64,000 nucleotides of DNA from an uncultured Rhodospirillales bacterium (GTDB lineage: Bacteria; Pseudomonadota; Alphaproteobacteria; Rhodospirillales; JABHCV01). The translations under genes and the position numbers were made by a program. The stretch's first letter is position 1. Every line of letters starts with the position of its first letter. The DNA is taken from positions 1-64,000 of the forward strand of contig CALKND010000002.1 of assembly GCA_938092065.1 (NCBI GenBank). The letters are read 5' to 3'. Below, piece after piece: positions 54,508 through 64,000 of the stretch. Under the pieces are notes generated by a model that was not told where the DNA came from, searched no databases, and saw nothing but the letters and a program-made list of their open reading frames with translations.

Positions 54508-54998
54508 TGAAATAATAGTTTCCGTAGTCTGAGAATTATAGTTTAATAATTTGTGTGCCCTTGCACGCCCTTCAAATGTCATCTTTATATTTCAATATCA
54601 CAAAGGATAATAGCTTGCAGTAAAAGCTTATGAGGGCCGTATAGATAATTTGAAAATATTGTTTAAAATTGTGCGAAGGACAAATATCAACAAAAGCCAC
54701 TAGTGAAATTGCCCAGTCTTCTAAAATTGTGTGGGCAGTTGAGCTATGCACTAAATTTGTCGCTGATAATTTCACTCTTTACCATTATAAAGCGCTAAAT
54801 GCGAAAAATTAAGTTCCTTCAAAGACTATCCATTACCAGTCTCGTCCTTTCCACTCACGTTCAATGAAAGAAATTTTTTTATAGTCAAGAAAAGGGGCTG
54901 CATGTGTTGAGCAGGTCAATGGCAGCCTTGGTAGATTTATGCTTTGAAAACATGCCCCACGGAGGTTCTGTTTATTAAAAATGTTGTAGAATCTGAAT
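54508..54998. other. Intergenic region between lexA and gltX; no comEC
   Basis: 491 bases where related genomes usually carry comEC. A 67-residue minus-strand frame (54572-54775) shows no family likeness. A possible gltX promoter on the minus strand has TATAAT (54784-54789) with TTAATT 17 bases away (54807-54812); the -35 is poor. Confidence 0.4.
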
Positions 54999-55700
54999 TT
55001 AGTATTTGCGGATGAGGCCTACTAGTCGACCTTGGACTTTTACTCTGCTTGGCCCAAATATGCGTGTTTCAAAGTCCTTGTTAGCAGCTTCCAGAGCAAC
55101 TGAGTTTCCTTTTCGACGTAACCGTTTCAAAGTTACTTCCTCATTATCGATAATAGCAACGACAATGTTTCCATTTTCTGCACTGTCAGTATGGCGAATT
55201 ATTACTGTATCTCCATCATGTATGCCTTCATCTATCATTGAATTACCATCTACTTCCAATGCATAGTGTTTACCCTTGCCAATCATATCGGCAGGAACAC
55301 CTATTGAATTACTGGGATTATCTACCGCTTCGATTGGTACTCCAGCTGCTATTTTTTCATAGCGGGGTATTTGAATAGTACCGCCCACTTCCAAGGGGGG
55401 TTCCGCTCCCACCATTTTAAAGTCCCCCTTAACCACATTTGGGACGAATTCATTAACTCTCGGTTTAACATGATTGATTTCTTCACGTTCCGGATGACGC
55501 AAAATCTCAAGAGCCCGCGCTCGGTGTGGCCGTCGGCGAATAAAACCACGCTCCACAAGACCTGTAATTAGCCTGTGGATACCAGACTTAGATGCCAGCC
55601 CAAGAGCATTTTTCATTTCATCAAATGAAGGGGATACGCAGGTATCTTTGAGGCGTTCGTCAATGTATACTAAAAGCTCATATTGTTTTTTTGTTAGCAT
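54999..55700 (-). CDS. lexA: SOS repressor LexA
   Basis: 233 residues. N-terminal winged helix (about 1-66; [20 protein letters not shown]) binds SOS boxes; the C-terminal S24 domain self-cleaves with RecA. Cleavage site Ala119-Gly120 (KIAAGVPIE), nucleophile Ser154 (GNSMIDEG), general base Lys192 (VTLKRL). A GTTC-N7-GTTC box lies about 100 bases upstream, so autoregulation is expected. Confidence 0.96.
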   Translation of the reverse strand: MLTKKQYELLVYIDERLKDTCVSPSFDEMKNALGLASKSGIHRLITGLVERGFIRRRPHRARALEILRHPEREEINHVKPRVNEFVPNVVKGDFKMVGAEPPLEVGGTIQIPRYEKIAAGVPIEAVDNPSNSIGVPADMIGKGKHYALEVDGNSMIDEGIHDGDTVIIRHTDSAENGNIVVAIIDNEEVTLKRLRRKGNSVALEAANKDFETRIFGPSRVKVQGRLVGLIRKY

Positions 55701-55801
55701 GATTAATTCCTTGAGCTTGACATTTTCTCGACTTTTTTAAATTTAAAATAACTTTTTAAACACTACTAAAAAAAGAACAAAAGTAAAACGAACCTCATAG
55801 T

Positions 55802-55816
55802 GTTCTACTTTAGTTC
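55802..55816. promoter_or_regulatory. LexA (SOS) box of the alphaproteobacterial type
   Basis: GTTC, seven bases, GTTC (GTTCTACTTTAGTTC), the direct-repeat consensus bound by LexA in alphaproteobacteria. It lies between moeA and lexA, upstream of lexA, so it most likely serves autoregulation. Confidence 0.8.
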
Positions 55817-55852
55817 TCAAAACTCGTCAAGGGTATCTCAAAGATAGTTTAT

Positions 55853-57067
55853 TCATAAAGAGATTAATGAGCCACTGAAAAGCAATATGCTTACAATTTC
55901 TCCAGCTTTGATTAAAGGTGCATTTGGCAATCGCACGATAAGGCAGTCAGCTTCAGTAAAAGAAACTTGCATAGCACTATCTTGTCTCAAAAAGGGCTGG
56001 GCAATTCTTTCACCAATGTCGTTGATTTCGAGTTTAGCCCTAACGTAATCTTGGCGTAGGTCATTTTCAGCCAAATCTTTACCCAGAATAGCAGTAAGTT
56101 TAGGTTTGTTCTTAATTTTAATACCCAGCATGGTGGAAAGTGCTTTTTTGAGAAAAAGTATCGAGCAAACTCCTGTGGAAACTGGGTTGCCGGGCATACA
56201 TAAAACGCTCAAGTTATCAATATTTCCAAACAGTAACGGCTTACCGGGACGCATGGCTATTTTATGAAATATCTGCTTTAGGCCCCTTTCATCAAGAGCT
56301 TGCTTAACCAGATCATAATCGCCGACTGAAATGCCACCTATTGTAACTAAAACATCACTATTAAGGGCACCTTCAATGGATGAACCCAATTCTTCAAGGG
56401 TGTCTCCAGCAATGCCGAGGTCAATTGGGTCGCCACCCATAGCGATAACGTACGCATACAAGGCGAAGCTGTTTGAGGTGATTATCTGTGAAGGCCCCAA
56501 ATTAGTTCCTGGCAAGGCGATTTCATTTCCAGTCGCAAGGATTGCAACTCGGGGTTTGCGCCTCACGGATAGAGTAGGTCGATTCATGGCTGCAGCTAAT
56601 CCAATATGGCGTGCACTCAATATGGTTCCTGCTTTAATTAGAATATCGCCTGCGGCAAAATCCATCCCGGCGGCCCGCACAAAGTTGTTGGTATCTACAC
56701 TTTGAATAATTTTAATATGCTCACCTTGTATTTCAGCATTTTCCTGCATTTGAACTGCATCGGTACCATGAGGCATGGGCGCACCAGTGAAGATGCGAAC
56801 CGTCTCGCCCGAGCCAACAAGGATGTCATAGCTTCCACCGGCCTGTGATACGCCTATTTGTTTGAGGCTTACTGGGGCATTAACAGTATCAGACGCTTTT
56901 AAGGCATAGCCATCCATAGAAGATACGTTGACCGGCGGGTAGGAAAGCTTGGAGGCTACATCCTCGGCTAAAACGCGTCCTAGGCAATGTTTAATCGGAA
57001 CATCTTCAGCATTTGTCAATGTGACGTTGTCAGCAATCAGATTGATAGCTTCGTCTACAGATATCAT
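55853..57067 (-). CDS. moeA: Molybdopterin molybdenumtransferase MoeA
   Basis: 404 residues, full length. Inserts molybdate into adenylated molybdopterin. Motifs: SSMDGYAL, TGAPMPHGTDAV, LATGNEI, GGISVGDYDLVKQAL and MRPGKPLLFG. Its start abuts the moaC stop with no gap, so both are one unit at the end of the trpGDC transcript. Confidence 0.95.
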   Translation of the reverse strand: MISVDEAINLIADNVTLTNAEDVPIKHCLGRVLAEDVASKLSYPPVNVSSMDGYALKASDTVNAPVSLKQIGVSQAGGSYDILVGSGETVRIFTGAPMPHGTDAVQMQENAEIQGEHIKIIQSVDTNNFVRAAGMDFAAGDILIKAGTILSARHIGLAAAMNRPTLSVRRKPRVAILATGNEIALPGTNLGPSQIITSNSFALYAYVIAMGGDPIDLGIAGDTLEELGSSIEGALNSDVLVTIGGISVGDYDLVKQALDERGLKQIFHKIAMRPGKPLLFGNIDNLSVLCMPGNPVSTGVCSILFLKKALSTMLGIKIKNKPKLTAILGKDLAENDLRQDYVRAKLEINDIGERIAQPFLRQDSAMQVSFTEADCLIVRLPNAPLIKAGEIVSILLFSGSLISL

Positions 57068-57550
57068 TTATTTTGCCTTAAAAAGGCCGGAATCACCCCC
57101 CGCCTTGTGAGTCAGGCGAATATTACTAATGTGCATGCCTTTGTCGACGGCTTTGCACATGTCATAGATAGTTAAAGCAGCTACGGTAACTGCGGTTAGG
57201 GCTTCCATTTCGACGCCAGTTTGTCCAATCAGTTTGCAGGTTGCCTCGATATCAACGGCGTTGCGTTTTGAATCACAGGATAAACTGACCTTTACTGAGG
57301 ATAGGTTAAGCGGATGGCACAGGGGTATTAGGTCTGGCGTGCGCTTTGCCCCCATGATACCAGCCAGCTGAGCAATAGACAGAACGTCACCCTTTTTGAC
57401 ACTACCATTCCGGATAAGAGCTATTGTTTTCGGTTGCAATAGAACACAGCCTTTTGCTGTGGCAGTGCGTTCTGTCTCCCTTTTTGAGGAAACATCAACC
57501 ATTACTGCGTTGCCACTCTCGTCAATGTGGTTCAGGTCAGCCATGGTCAA
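57068..57550 (-). CDS. moaC: Cyclic pyranopterin monophosphate synthase MoaC
   Basis: 160 residues. Second half of the first step of molybdenum cofactor synthesis. Conserved parts: [15 protein letters not shown] and [20 protein letters not shown], with the closing KAVDKGMHI. Its start overlaps the trpC end by 14 bases. Confidence 0.97.
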   Translation of the reverse strand: MTMADLNHIDESGNAVMVDVSSKRETERTATAKGCVLLQPKTIALIRNGSVKKGDVLSIAQLAGIMGAKRTPDLIPLCHPLNLSSVKVSLSCDSKRNAVDIEATCKLIGQTGVEMEALTAVTVAALTIYDMCKAVDKGMHISNIRLTHKAGGDSGLFKAK

Positions 57551-58337
57551 TCCTCAAGAGGTCTCTGGTGGCAGCTTCTACATTATCCTGTCTCATAAGT
57601 GTTTCGCCAATCAAAAAACGTTTGGCCCCAGCATTGGCCATGCGGGCCAGGTCTTCGGGGCTACTTAAACCACTTTCGGCAATTAGTTGTCGACTTTCAG
57701 GCACCAATGCAGCCAAAATCTCGGTTGTGTTAATGTCGACAAGCAATGTCTTTAGGTTGCGGTTATTGATACCTAGAAGCGTTGATTTCAATGCAAGTGC
57801 GCGTTCCAGTTCTTGCGCGCTATGAACTTCGATCAACACATCCATGCCCATTTCCATAGCCTGAGCCTCCAGCTCTTGTGCCTTGGTATCTTCTAAGGCG
57901 GCCATAATTAGCAAGATGCAATCAGCACCAAGGGCTCGGGATTCGACGACCTGATAAGGATCGAGCATGAAGTCCTTGCGCAAGATAGGTAGATCAATAG
58001 CCCCGCGTGCTTCGAGCAAGTCCTTGTCAGCCCCTTGAAAGTAGGGTTCATCTGTTAAGACAGACAAACAGGCTGCACCACCGGCTTGATAGGCACGTGC
58101 CAGTGTCCTCGAATCAAATTTCTTTCGGATAAGGCCTCTAGAGGGAGATGCTTTTTTGATTTCTGCAATCAGGCCATACTCACCGCTCTTAACTTTTGTT
58201 TCAAGGGCATAAGCGAAACCCCGCGGCGCAGACGCCGCCTTTGCCAGATCTTTGAGCTCAATTAAAGATTTTTGCAGTCGACAGGCCGTCACGTGCTCGA
58301 GTTTGTCGGTGCAGATTTTTGTTAGTACGTCGTTCAT
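57537..58337 (-). CDS. trpC: Indole-3-glycerol phosphate synthase
   Basis: 266 residues, a single-function TIM barrel without TrpF. Motifs: [37 protein letters not shown] and [13 protein letters not shown]. Seven bases after trpD. Confidence 0.97.
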   Translation of the reverse strand: MNDVLTKICTDKLEHVTACRLQKSLIELKDLAKAASAPRGFAYALETKVKSGEYGLIAEIKKASPSRGLIRKKFDSRTLARAYQAGGAACLSVLTDEPYFQGADKDLLEARGAIDLPILRKDFMLDPYQVVESRALGADCILLIMAALEDTKAQELEAQAMEMGMDVLIEVHSAQELERALALKSTLLGINNRNLKTLLVDINTTEILAALVPESRQLIAESGLSSPEDLARMANAGAKRFLIGETLMRQDNVEAATRDLLRIDHG

Positions 58338-58344
58338 ATTAAAA

Positions 58345-59361
58345 TCACAAATTGGTTATGGCTATAAGTTGGTCTAGGGTTTTCAAGGCATTTCCGTTAT
58401 CAATAGCACTTGCGGCTTGTGCCACGCCATCCTTCAGGTCATCGGCCTTCTGGGCAACCAGCAAGGCTGCAGCTGCGTTAAAAATTACTACATCACGGTA
58501 GGGACCAAGCTCACCAAGCAAAACTGCACTCAGGGCTTTTGCATTTACGTCAGGGTCGCCACCCTTAAGGTCTTCCGGTTTAGCAAGGGGGATGCCGGCA
58601 TCTTCTGGTGATACCTCAAAGGTTTCTACTTTGCCGTCTTTAAGTTCAGCGACGAAGCTGGGGCCAGTTGTTGTCAGCTCATCAAGGCCATCTGACCCAT
58701 GAACAACCCAAGCTCGTTCAGTGCCAAGATTGCCAAGAACTGTTGCCATGGGTACGATCCAGTCTTGTGAAAAAGTCCCGGAAAATTGACTTTTTACCCC
58801 AGCAGGATTGGTCAGTGGACCAAGCAGGTTGAAAATGGTTCGTGTGCCAAGCTCGACCCGCGGGCCGCCCACATGCTTCATAGCCCCATGATAAAGTGGC
58901 GCCATTAGAAAACCGATGTTTGCTTCTTTTATTGCCATCTCTACATGGGCAAGGTCTGCGTTAAGATTGACACCCAAAGAGGCAAGGACATCTGAGGCTC
59001 CAGATTTGGATGAAAGTGCTCGGTTTCCATGCTTGGCAATAGGAACTCCACAAGCTGCCGTAACTATAGATGCAGCAGTTGAAATATTATAGGTGCCCGA
59101 GCCATCCCCACCGGTGCCAACGATATCAATGGCATTTTCGGGAGCAGAAACTTTTGTGGCCTTGGCCCGCATAGCTGTTGCCGCACCAGTGATTTCTTCC
59201 ACAGTTTCACCGCGTAATCTTAGAGACATCAGGAAGCCACCAATTTGAGCTGGTGTGGCATTTCCAGACATGATGATGTCAAAGGCTTCAGTCGCTTCTT
59301 GCTGACTTAAAGTGTTGCCATCAGCTACTTTATTAATAAGATTCTTTAGATTATCGCTCAT
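58345..59361 (-). CDS. trpD: Anthranilate phosphoribosyltransferase
   Basis: 338 residues. Transfers phosphoribose to anthranilate. Motifs: [34 protein letters not shown], and HYVHG-type segment read here as [10 protein letters not shown]. Starts inside the last four bases of trpG. Confidence 0.97.
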   Translation of the reverse strand: MSDNLKNLINKVADGNTLSQQEATEAFDIIMSGNATPAQIGGFLMSLRLRGETVEEITGAATAMRAKATKVSAPENAIDIVGTGGDGSGTYNISTAASIVTAACGVPIAKHGNRALSSKSGASDVLASLGVNLNADLAHVEMAIKEANIGFLMAPLYHGAMKHVGGPRVELGTRTIFNLLGPLTNPAGVKSQFSGTFSQDWIVPMATVLGNLGTERAWVVHGSDGLDELTTTGPSFVAELKDGKVETFEVSPEDAGIPLAKPEDLKGGDPDVNAKALSAVLLGELGPYRDVVIFNAAAALLVAQKADDLKDGVAQAASAIDNGNALKTLDQLIAITNL

Positions 59362-59942
59362 GCTGCAAGTTTCCTATTTGTCAGGTCGATAAAATTCTTG
59401 AGCAAATCGTGGCCGTATTCTGAAGCAATGCTCTCCGGATGAAATTGCACACCGTGAATGGGCCTGCTTTTGTGTGACAGGCCTTGAATGACACCATCCG
59501 AGCTTTCAGCCGTGATTTCAAGACAATCGGGCAGACCTTTGCGCAACACAGTCAAGGAATGATAACGAGTTGCCCTAAGCGGGCTTTCAATTCCATCAAA
59601 TATTCTCGTGCCTTTGTGGTTGATAATATCAGTTTTGCCATGCATGGGCTTGGGAGCGCGTGCAATAGTGCCACCAAAATGCTGGGCAATAGATTGATGG
59701 CCCAGACAAACCCCGAAAATGGGAAGTGTCTCTGAAGCTTTTGCCAATAGATCAAGGCAAATTCCAGCTTTGTCTGGGTCACAGGGGCCGGGTGATAAAA
59801 CAATTCCTTGCGGCTTTAGCGCGAGTGCTTCATCTGCACTCAAGGCATCATTGCGATGCACAACAATTTCTGCTCCTAACTCACTAAGGTAATGAAGCAG
59901 GTTGTAAGTAAAGCTGTCGTAATTATCAATTAATAGCAACAT
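59358..59942 (-). CDS. trpG: Anthranilate synthase glutaminase component
   Basis: 194 residues, class I amidotransferase. [13 protein letters not shown] opens the protein; nucleophile Cys is in [12 protein letters not shown]; His-Glu pair in [13 protein letters not shown]. It leads the trpGDC-moaC-moeA unit. Its TrpE partner lies 1.9 kb away beyond an opposite-strand gene. No good ribosome site is seen before the ATG. Confidence 0.95.
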   Translation of the reverse strand: MLLLIDNYDSFTYNLLHYLSELGAEIVVHRNDALSADEALALKPQGIVLSPGPCDPDKAGICLDLLAKASETLPIFGVCLGHQSIAQHFGGTIARAPKPMHGKTDIINHKGTRIFDGIESPLRATRYHSLTVLRKGLPDCLEITAESSDGVIQGLSHKSRPIHGVQFHPESIASEYGHDLLKNFIDLTNRKLAA

Positions 59943-60605
59943 TTCAAATATTTATATACATTTTTTAAACAAAAAAATTAAGATAAATTTAAAGATTGTA
60001 AAATTGTCAGCCCACAATGCCGCCAGCCCTCTCTGTCGTCAAGTGTAAGCCCATATTAACTAGAGTTAACTATCAAAATTATTTAAGAGATCTTAATGGA
60101 TTTTCTGTATCTGATTAACGCTCTGACTATTTGAATGCTTGATGCCATGTTGACCAGCCTTTCTCCTGTCTGGTTCCAGCATGATTGTAGTTCTGAACAA
60201 ATATTTTATCGCCATCGAAAAAGCTATTGTCTGGTTCCTTCTTTTTCTGGTCGTGGGGCTAATTTTTAGAGCCATATAGAAATTTTCGAGCTTATTGTTT
60301 CTCAAGCTCCATATTGTCCAATATTACGCAAAACGGTTTTAAGAATTGACTTTGGGCTCGAACAAAGCTGTAGATATTACAAACTATCGAAGAGATAATT
60401 TTAGCGTTAAAAAAATGTTATTAGTCTCTAAAGGATGAGGGGAAGCTTATTAAATGGCAACAAAATAACCCTTGCTCCTATTTATTATTACTAAGGTAAT
60501 TAGTTTGAGGATATTTAAGATAGTTATCTAATGCGCCCTCTATTATCATAGTGCCTTGGCTTATTGACACTGGGAACATTTGCAAACCAGAAAGGGTTTT
60601 TATGC
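59943..60605. other. Divergent intergenic region between trpG and the deacetylase-like gene
   Basis: 663 bases. A basic 70-residue minus-strand frame (60093-60305) has no ribosome site or recognisable family and is left uncalled. TTGACT at about 60347 with a TAGATA 19 bases on could be a weak plus-strand promoter. I see no trp leader peptide with consecutive Trp codons. Confidence 0.4.
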
Positions 60606-61751
60606 GTGGCTAGAGACAACTCGCTGCTCAAACCTAAGTTTAAGCGCCAGTTCATATTTGCTGGCAGCGTATTGATGGCTTTACCAGTATTATATTGGGC
60701 AATTTTAAGTTTACTTGATGTACCCCATGATCAAAAACAGCTAAGTCCGCATGCCAATGTTTCTGAGGCATGGTATAAAAGTCAAAGTTCACCCCCGGCA
60801 ATGATTACAACACCAGACTTGCCTGTGTTTCCTGGTGGGGTGCCGCAGATGGGTAAGGCAATTGTGACAGGTAGTGCCTACGAGGGGACATTGCCTAAAG
60901 AAGTTTATGAGCTAAGGGCTGAGCATTCTGCATCAGCAGTTCTAGTAGGCTCTGCATCAGGAGTTAAGCTTTCTAAGGAGAATACTGCATCACTTGAACC
61001 AATGGGATCTCATACCGCTGCAACGGCTTTACCCCGATGGCAAAAATTTGCTGTTGCCACCACAACTAGCAGCAACAAACCTTTGATTGCTATTGTTATC
61101 GATGACATGGGCGTTGACCGAAAGCGTTCAGATATGGCTATTGGCCTGAAAGCGCCGTTAACCCTCTCATTCTTAACCTATGCAAAGGACCTTAAAGACC
61201 AAACTGAGAGAGCTAGGCTGAGGGGCCATGAATTATTGCTGCATGTGTCTATGGAGCCACGTTCCAGCAAGGTTGATCTTGGTCCCAATGCGTTGCTGAT
61301 AAACCTGAGTGATCAAGAGCTTCGTCGAAGACTCGACTGGGGGTTTAGTCGTTTTCCCAATTATGTTGGCCTTAATAATCACATGGGTTCCAAGTTTACT
61401 TCTGACGTTAAGTCTATGCGGATTGTCATTGAAGAAACTAAACGCCGTGGACTATTATTTTTAGACTCGCGAACCTCGAGCAAAACCGTTGGCGCGAAGT
61501 TAGCGAGGGAATTAGGCGTTCCTGCAGTTGAGAGAAATATCTTTCTCGATCACGAAAACAACATAAACGCCGTCAATACTCAGTTAGCACAAGCTGAAAA
61601 AATAGCTAGGCGAATAGGTGCAGTTGTTGCTATTGGGCACCCCCGCGATGCCACCATAAAAGCTCTGCAAACTTGGCTCAAAAGTGTAGAATCCAAAGGA
61701 TTTCAACTGGTGCCTTTAACGACTATTGTAAAAAAATTTGCTAAACCTTGA
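60606..61751 (+). CDS. Divergent polysaccharide deacetylase family protein (YibQ-like)
   Basis: 381 residues from the GTG at 60606, which has AAAGGG upstream; a TTG 42 bases earlier is in frame. A cytoplasmic stub and one membrane helix (about 20-40) lead to a periplasmic linker and a NodB-like barrel from about residue 165: IAIVIDDMGVDRKRSD, GHELLLHVSMEP, LNNHMGSKFTSD, FLDSRTSSKTVG and AIGHPRDATI. The metal-site Asp and His appear present. It may act on cell-wall glycan; the family's substrate is not known. It splits trpE from trpG. Confidence 0.85.
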   Translation: MARDNSLLKPKFKRQFIFAGSVLMALPVLYWAILSLLDVPHDQKQLSPHANVSEAWYKSQSSPPAMITTPDLPVFPGGVPQMGKAIVTGSAYEGTLPKEVYELRAEHSASAVLVGSASGVKLSKENTASLEPMGSHTAATALPRWQKFAVATTTSSNKPLIAIVIDDMGVDRKRSDMAIGLKAPLTLSFLTYAKDLKDQTERARLRGHELLLHVSMEPRSSKVDLGPNALLINLSDQELRRRLDWGFSRFPNYVGLNNHMGSKFTSDVKSMRIVIEETKRRGLLFLDSRTSSKTVGAKLARELGVPAVERNIFLDHENNINAVNTQLAQAEKIARRIGAVVAIGHPRDATIKALQTWLKSVESKGFQLVPLTTIVKKFAKP

Positions 61752-61865
61752 ATTTTGGTAATAAGTAATAAAGATATTTGAATGTTTTACGATATGTGAA
61801 GCCAAGTCAAAATAGCTGTTGCTGTTATTTTCATGGGCTGAAACGTAATTATCTAACAGTGGTTA

Positions 61866-63368
61866 TCAATTTCGTGAACTGGCGAAACGAATTGCCTCCT
61901 GCGCTGCAAGTATTAGCGCGCGAGCCTTGTTTCGACTTTCCTGGAATTCGTCTTCAGGGTTACTGTCTGCCACGATACCACAACCTGCCTGAACATACAT
62001 AGTATCATCCTTAACGATAGCTGTTCGCAGCGCAATACAGGTGTCCATATCTCCATTTGCTCCGAAGTAACCAATGCATCCTGCATAAATGCCTCGTTTT
62101 TCTGTTTCCAGCTCATCAATGATTTCCATGGCACGAACTTTGGGCGCACCAGAAACTGTGCCAGCAGGAAAGCCAGCTAATAAGGCTTTAAGTGCATCAT
62201 ATTCTGGATTAAGTTCGCCTTCTATGTTGGAGACTATATGCATAACGTGTGAGTAGCGCTCAACCATCATCTGGTCTGTAACCTTAACCGTGCCTATTTT
62301 TGCGACCCGGCCTACATCGTTGCGACCTAGATCAAGTAGCATTAGGTGCTCAGCAAGTTCTTTCGGATCTGCAAGAAGCTCGTCAGCCAGAGCTTGATCC
62401 TCCTCAGGTGTTTTGCCCCTTGGCCGTGTTCCTGCAATGGGCCGGATAGTGACTTTTTTATCGCGCACCCGTACAAGGATTTCTGGGCTTGACCCAACAA
62501 TGCAGAATTCACCAAAGTTCAAATGAAAAAGAAATGGTGAAGGGTTTAAGCGACGTAGGGCTCTGTATAGAGAAAATGGTGGTAACTTAAAAGGAACAGC
62601 AAAGCGCTGGGATAGCACAACCTGAAAAATATCCCCAGCTAGAATGTATTGCTTGGCTTTTTTGATCATTTCATGAAAGTGGCTGTGTTTTATATTAGAA
62701 ATAGGGTCTGGTATTTCGTGATCTGTGTGATCCACTTGTTGAGGTAAACTGCTTTCCATTAGCACAACAGTTTCGGCTAAGCGATTAATGGCAGCTTCGT
62801 ATGCTTGAGCTGATTCTTCGCCATCAATAGGTCGAGCCGGGGTGATCAAAGTCACAGTGTCTTCAATGGTGTCGAAAACAGCCATAATGGTTGGGCGCAA
62901 GAAAATCCCATCGGGAACATCCAGAACATCAGGATTTACGTCTGGCAATTTTTCAACAAGGCGAACTGTATCATAAGCTAGATATCCAACAAGCCCTGTC
63001 GCCATAGGTGGCAATCCGAACGGCAAATCTACGCAGGATTCTTCGGCTAACGACTTTAAGGATGGGATTGTAGATTTAGGACAATCTTCGAAGGCGTGAG
63101 GACTGGAGAGTGCATTGCGATTTATCTGTGCGTGCCCTCCAAAACAGCGCCAGATTACATCGGGTTTCAAGCCAATAAATGAGTATCGCCCACGTGTTGC
63201 ACAGTCCTCAACAGATTCTAATAAGAAACTATTGGCTTGTTCCCCTGCCAGTTTCAGGAAGGCAGCAACCGGAGTGTCGAGGTCTGATACTAGTGTCGTC
63301 CAGACAACCTGTGGCTTACCAGCATTGTAGAACTTTTTGAAATCAGTCGTTTCGGGTAAATAGTTCAT
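61866..63368 (-). CDS. trpE: Anthranilate synthase component I
   Basis: 500 residues. Converts chorismate to anthranilate. The Trp feedback site is seen in FLLESVED; chorismate-binding parts are LSQRFAVPF, PIAGTRPRGKTPEED, GLNDVGRV-like LGRNDVGRVAK, and GCGIVADSNPEDEFQES. It lies 12 bases after a PpiD/SurA-like gene and is probably read from that gene's promoter, with no attenuator between. Confidence 0.96.
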   Translation of the reverse strand: MNYLPETTDFKKFYNAGKPQVVWTTLVSDLDTPVAAFLKLAGEQANSFLLESVEDCATRGRYSFIGLKPDVIWRCFGGHAQINRNALSSPHAFEDCPKSTIPSLKSLAEESCVDLPFGLPPMATGLVGYLAYDTVRLVEKLPDVNPDVLDVPDGIFLRPTIMAVFDTIEDTVTLITPARPIDGEESAQAYEAAINRLAETVVLMESSLPQQVDHTDHEIPDPISNIKHSHFHEMIKKAKQYILAGDIFQVVLSQRFAVPFKLPPFSLYRALRRLNPSPFLFHLNFGEFCIVGSSPEILVRVRDKKVTIRPIAGTRPRGKTPEEDQALADELLADPKELAEHLMLLDLGRNDVGRVAKIGTVKVTDQMMVERYSHVMHIVSNIEGELNPEYDALKALLAGFPAGTVSGAPKVRAMEIIDELETEKRGIYAGCIGYFGANGDMDTCIALRTAIVKDDTMYVQAGCGIVADSNPEDEFQESRNKARALILAAQEAIRFASSRN

Positions 63369-63380
63369 GACTTTCAGCCG

Positions 63381-64000
63381 CTAAAATAGCTCATTAATGG
63401 CTGCAGTATTAATAGTAACCGGGTAGCGTTGCTGCAGTGCATTTGCAAGTTGGTTTAGCAGATCATTGCGAATGGACTGAGAGAGTTTTTTGCTTGTTGC
63501 TTCAAGTTTACCAATATCCGCCGTGGGATTGGCAGTGACAATTTGTTTCACTCTTGCAACTGTATAATTTTCTTTGCCAGCAGCTCCAATGCTAAAACCC
63601 GTCTTTGCTTCAAAAAGCTGCTTAACTGCTTCACCAGATAATGCTCCTCCATCGCCTGTTCTGCTGATAGGTTGAGTCAGCGATACAGTTAGCCCCTTTT
63701 CTTTTGCGAGTTTAACAATATCACCACCTGCATTCAGGGATGCGATCATTGCCTCTCCATTTTTTTGCGCTATTTGTCGACGTTGTTGCGCATGCCATGC
63801 ATTGGTGACGCTAGTACGAACGCTGTCTAGTGACTTAAGGGCAGGCTCGGTAACGCCATCTACACGAACAATAAAATATCCGTCATCACCGAATTCAGTA
63901 AGGAGGCTCTCTTCACCATTGCTCGTAGAGAATGCGACTTCGAGAAAAGCACCGCCAGGTAAGTCGTTAACCAAAAGGCCCTCTGGGGTTCTTCCTTTTT
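63381..64000 (-). CDS. PpiD/SurA-like periplasmic peptidyl-prolyl isomerase, C-terminal part
   Basis: The frame runs off the right edge without a start, so only about the last 206 residues are seen. It reads GRTPEGLLVNDLPGGAFLEV at the cut, then GDDGYFIVRVDGVTEPALKS, a helical stretch (AWHAQQRRQIAQKNGEAM) and a C-terminal region like that of PpiD. A PpiD-family foldase gene before trpE is common in alphaproteobacteria. The catalytic parvulin core would lie mainly outside the window. Confidence 0.75.
   Translation of the reverse strand, partial: KGRTPEGLLVNDLPGGAFLEVAFSTSNGEESLLTEFGDDGYFIVRVDGVTEPALKSLDSVRTSVTNAWHAQQRRQIAQKNGEAMIASLNAGGDIVKLAKEKGLTVSLTQPISRTGDGGALSGEAVKQLFEAKTGFSIGAAGKENYTVARVKQIVTANPTADIGKLEATSKKLSQSIRNDLLNQLANALQQRYPVTINTAAINELF

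Noticed and set aside
54572-54775. 67-residue minus-strand frame upstream of gltX, possibly a comEC remnant
   Set aside because: No ComEC-like membrane segments or motifs could be seen in the translation.
60093-60305. Basic 70-residue minus-strand open frame upstream of trpG
   Set aside because: No ribosome site and no known family likeness; its composition is consistent with chance in AT-rich spacer.

Overview
The window comes from the chromosome of an alphaproteobacterium, most likely a marine or aquatic member near the Rhodospirillales, with fairly AT-rich DNA (base composition judged by eye, not counted). Several gene orders typical of the class support this: recG-sdhE-mfd; rpsB-tsf-pyrH-frr-uppS-cdsA-dxr-rseP-bamA-skp-lpxD-fabZ-lpxA-lpxI-lpxB followed by gltA and gltX; and a PPIase-trpE / trpG-trpD-trpC-moaC-moeA-lexA block. 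A GTTC-N7-GTTC LexA site upstream of lexA is also characteristic. Non-ATG starts are frequent (GTG or TTG for fccB, the LuxR regulator, the DASS transporter, sdhE, uppS, cdsA, rseP, bamA, skp, fabZ).

Layout. 0.3-2.5 kb: a flavocytochrome c sulfide dehydrogenase-type flavoprotein and a NarL/LuxR-type regulator with no phosphoacceptor Asp. 2.5-9.2 kb: Calvin/pentose phosphate genes tkt, fba and rpe, then recQ; upstream of tkt is what looks like a decayed phosphoribulokinase gene. 9.3-24.4 kb: a sulfur-oxidation region with a DASS anion transporter and a tandem UspA protein, a facing TSUP exporter / Alph_Pro_TM / UspA operon, a fused membrane/spermidine-synthase-like protein, soxW, the soxXYZAB operon with a ccdA-type soxV, a YeeE/YedE thiosulfate transporter, tusA, soxS and a secreted HbpS/GlcG-like protein. 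No soxCD is present, so if this is the only sox locus the pathway is the branched type that yields sulfane sulfur, which fits the nearby tusA. 25-36 kb: a duplicated secreted protein, a stand-alone cyclic-nucleotide-binding domain, a DUF502 membrane protein, recG, sdhE, mfd, a DsbA-family oxidoreductase and an aminopeptidase P. 36.5-51.7 kb: the long translation / isoprenoid / outer-membrane / lipid A operon, ending in an in-frame LpxI-LpxB fusion and gloA. 51.7-64 kb, mostly minus strand: gltA, gltX, lexA, moeA, moaC, trpC, trpD, trpG, then an opposite-strand polysaccharide-deacetylase-like gene, trpE, and the 3' part of a PpiD/SurA-like gene cut by the window edge.

How the genes work together. 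SoxXA, SoxYZ and SoxB would oxidise thiosulfate in the periplasm. SoxV, SoxW and SoxS would keep the SoxY carrier cysteine and related thiols reduced. YeeE, TSUP and DASS proteins would move sulfur anions, and TusA would carry sulfane sulfur in the cytoplasm. Electrons and carbon link to the transketolase/aldolase/epimerase block, but the phosphoribulokinase at that block appears dead, so carbon fixation from this locus is doubtful. Strongest items for a second look: the LpxI-LpxB fusion, the PRK relic, the perfect hairpin terminator between soxA and soxB, the pairing of UspA proteins with anion transporters, and the phosphorylation-incompetent regulator. No CRISPR array, rRNA, tRNA, intact insertion sequence or prophage was seen.
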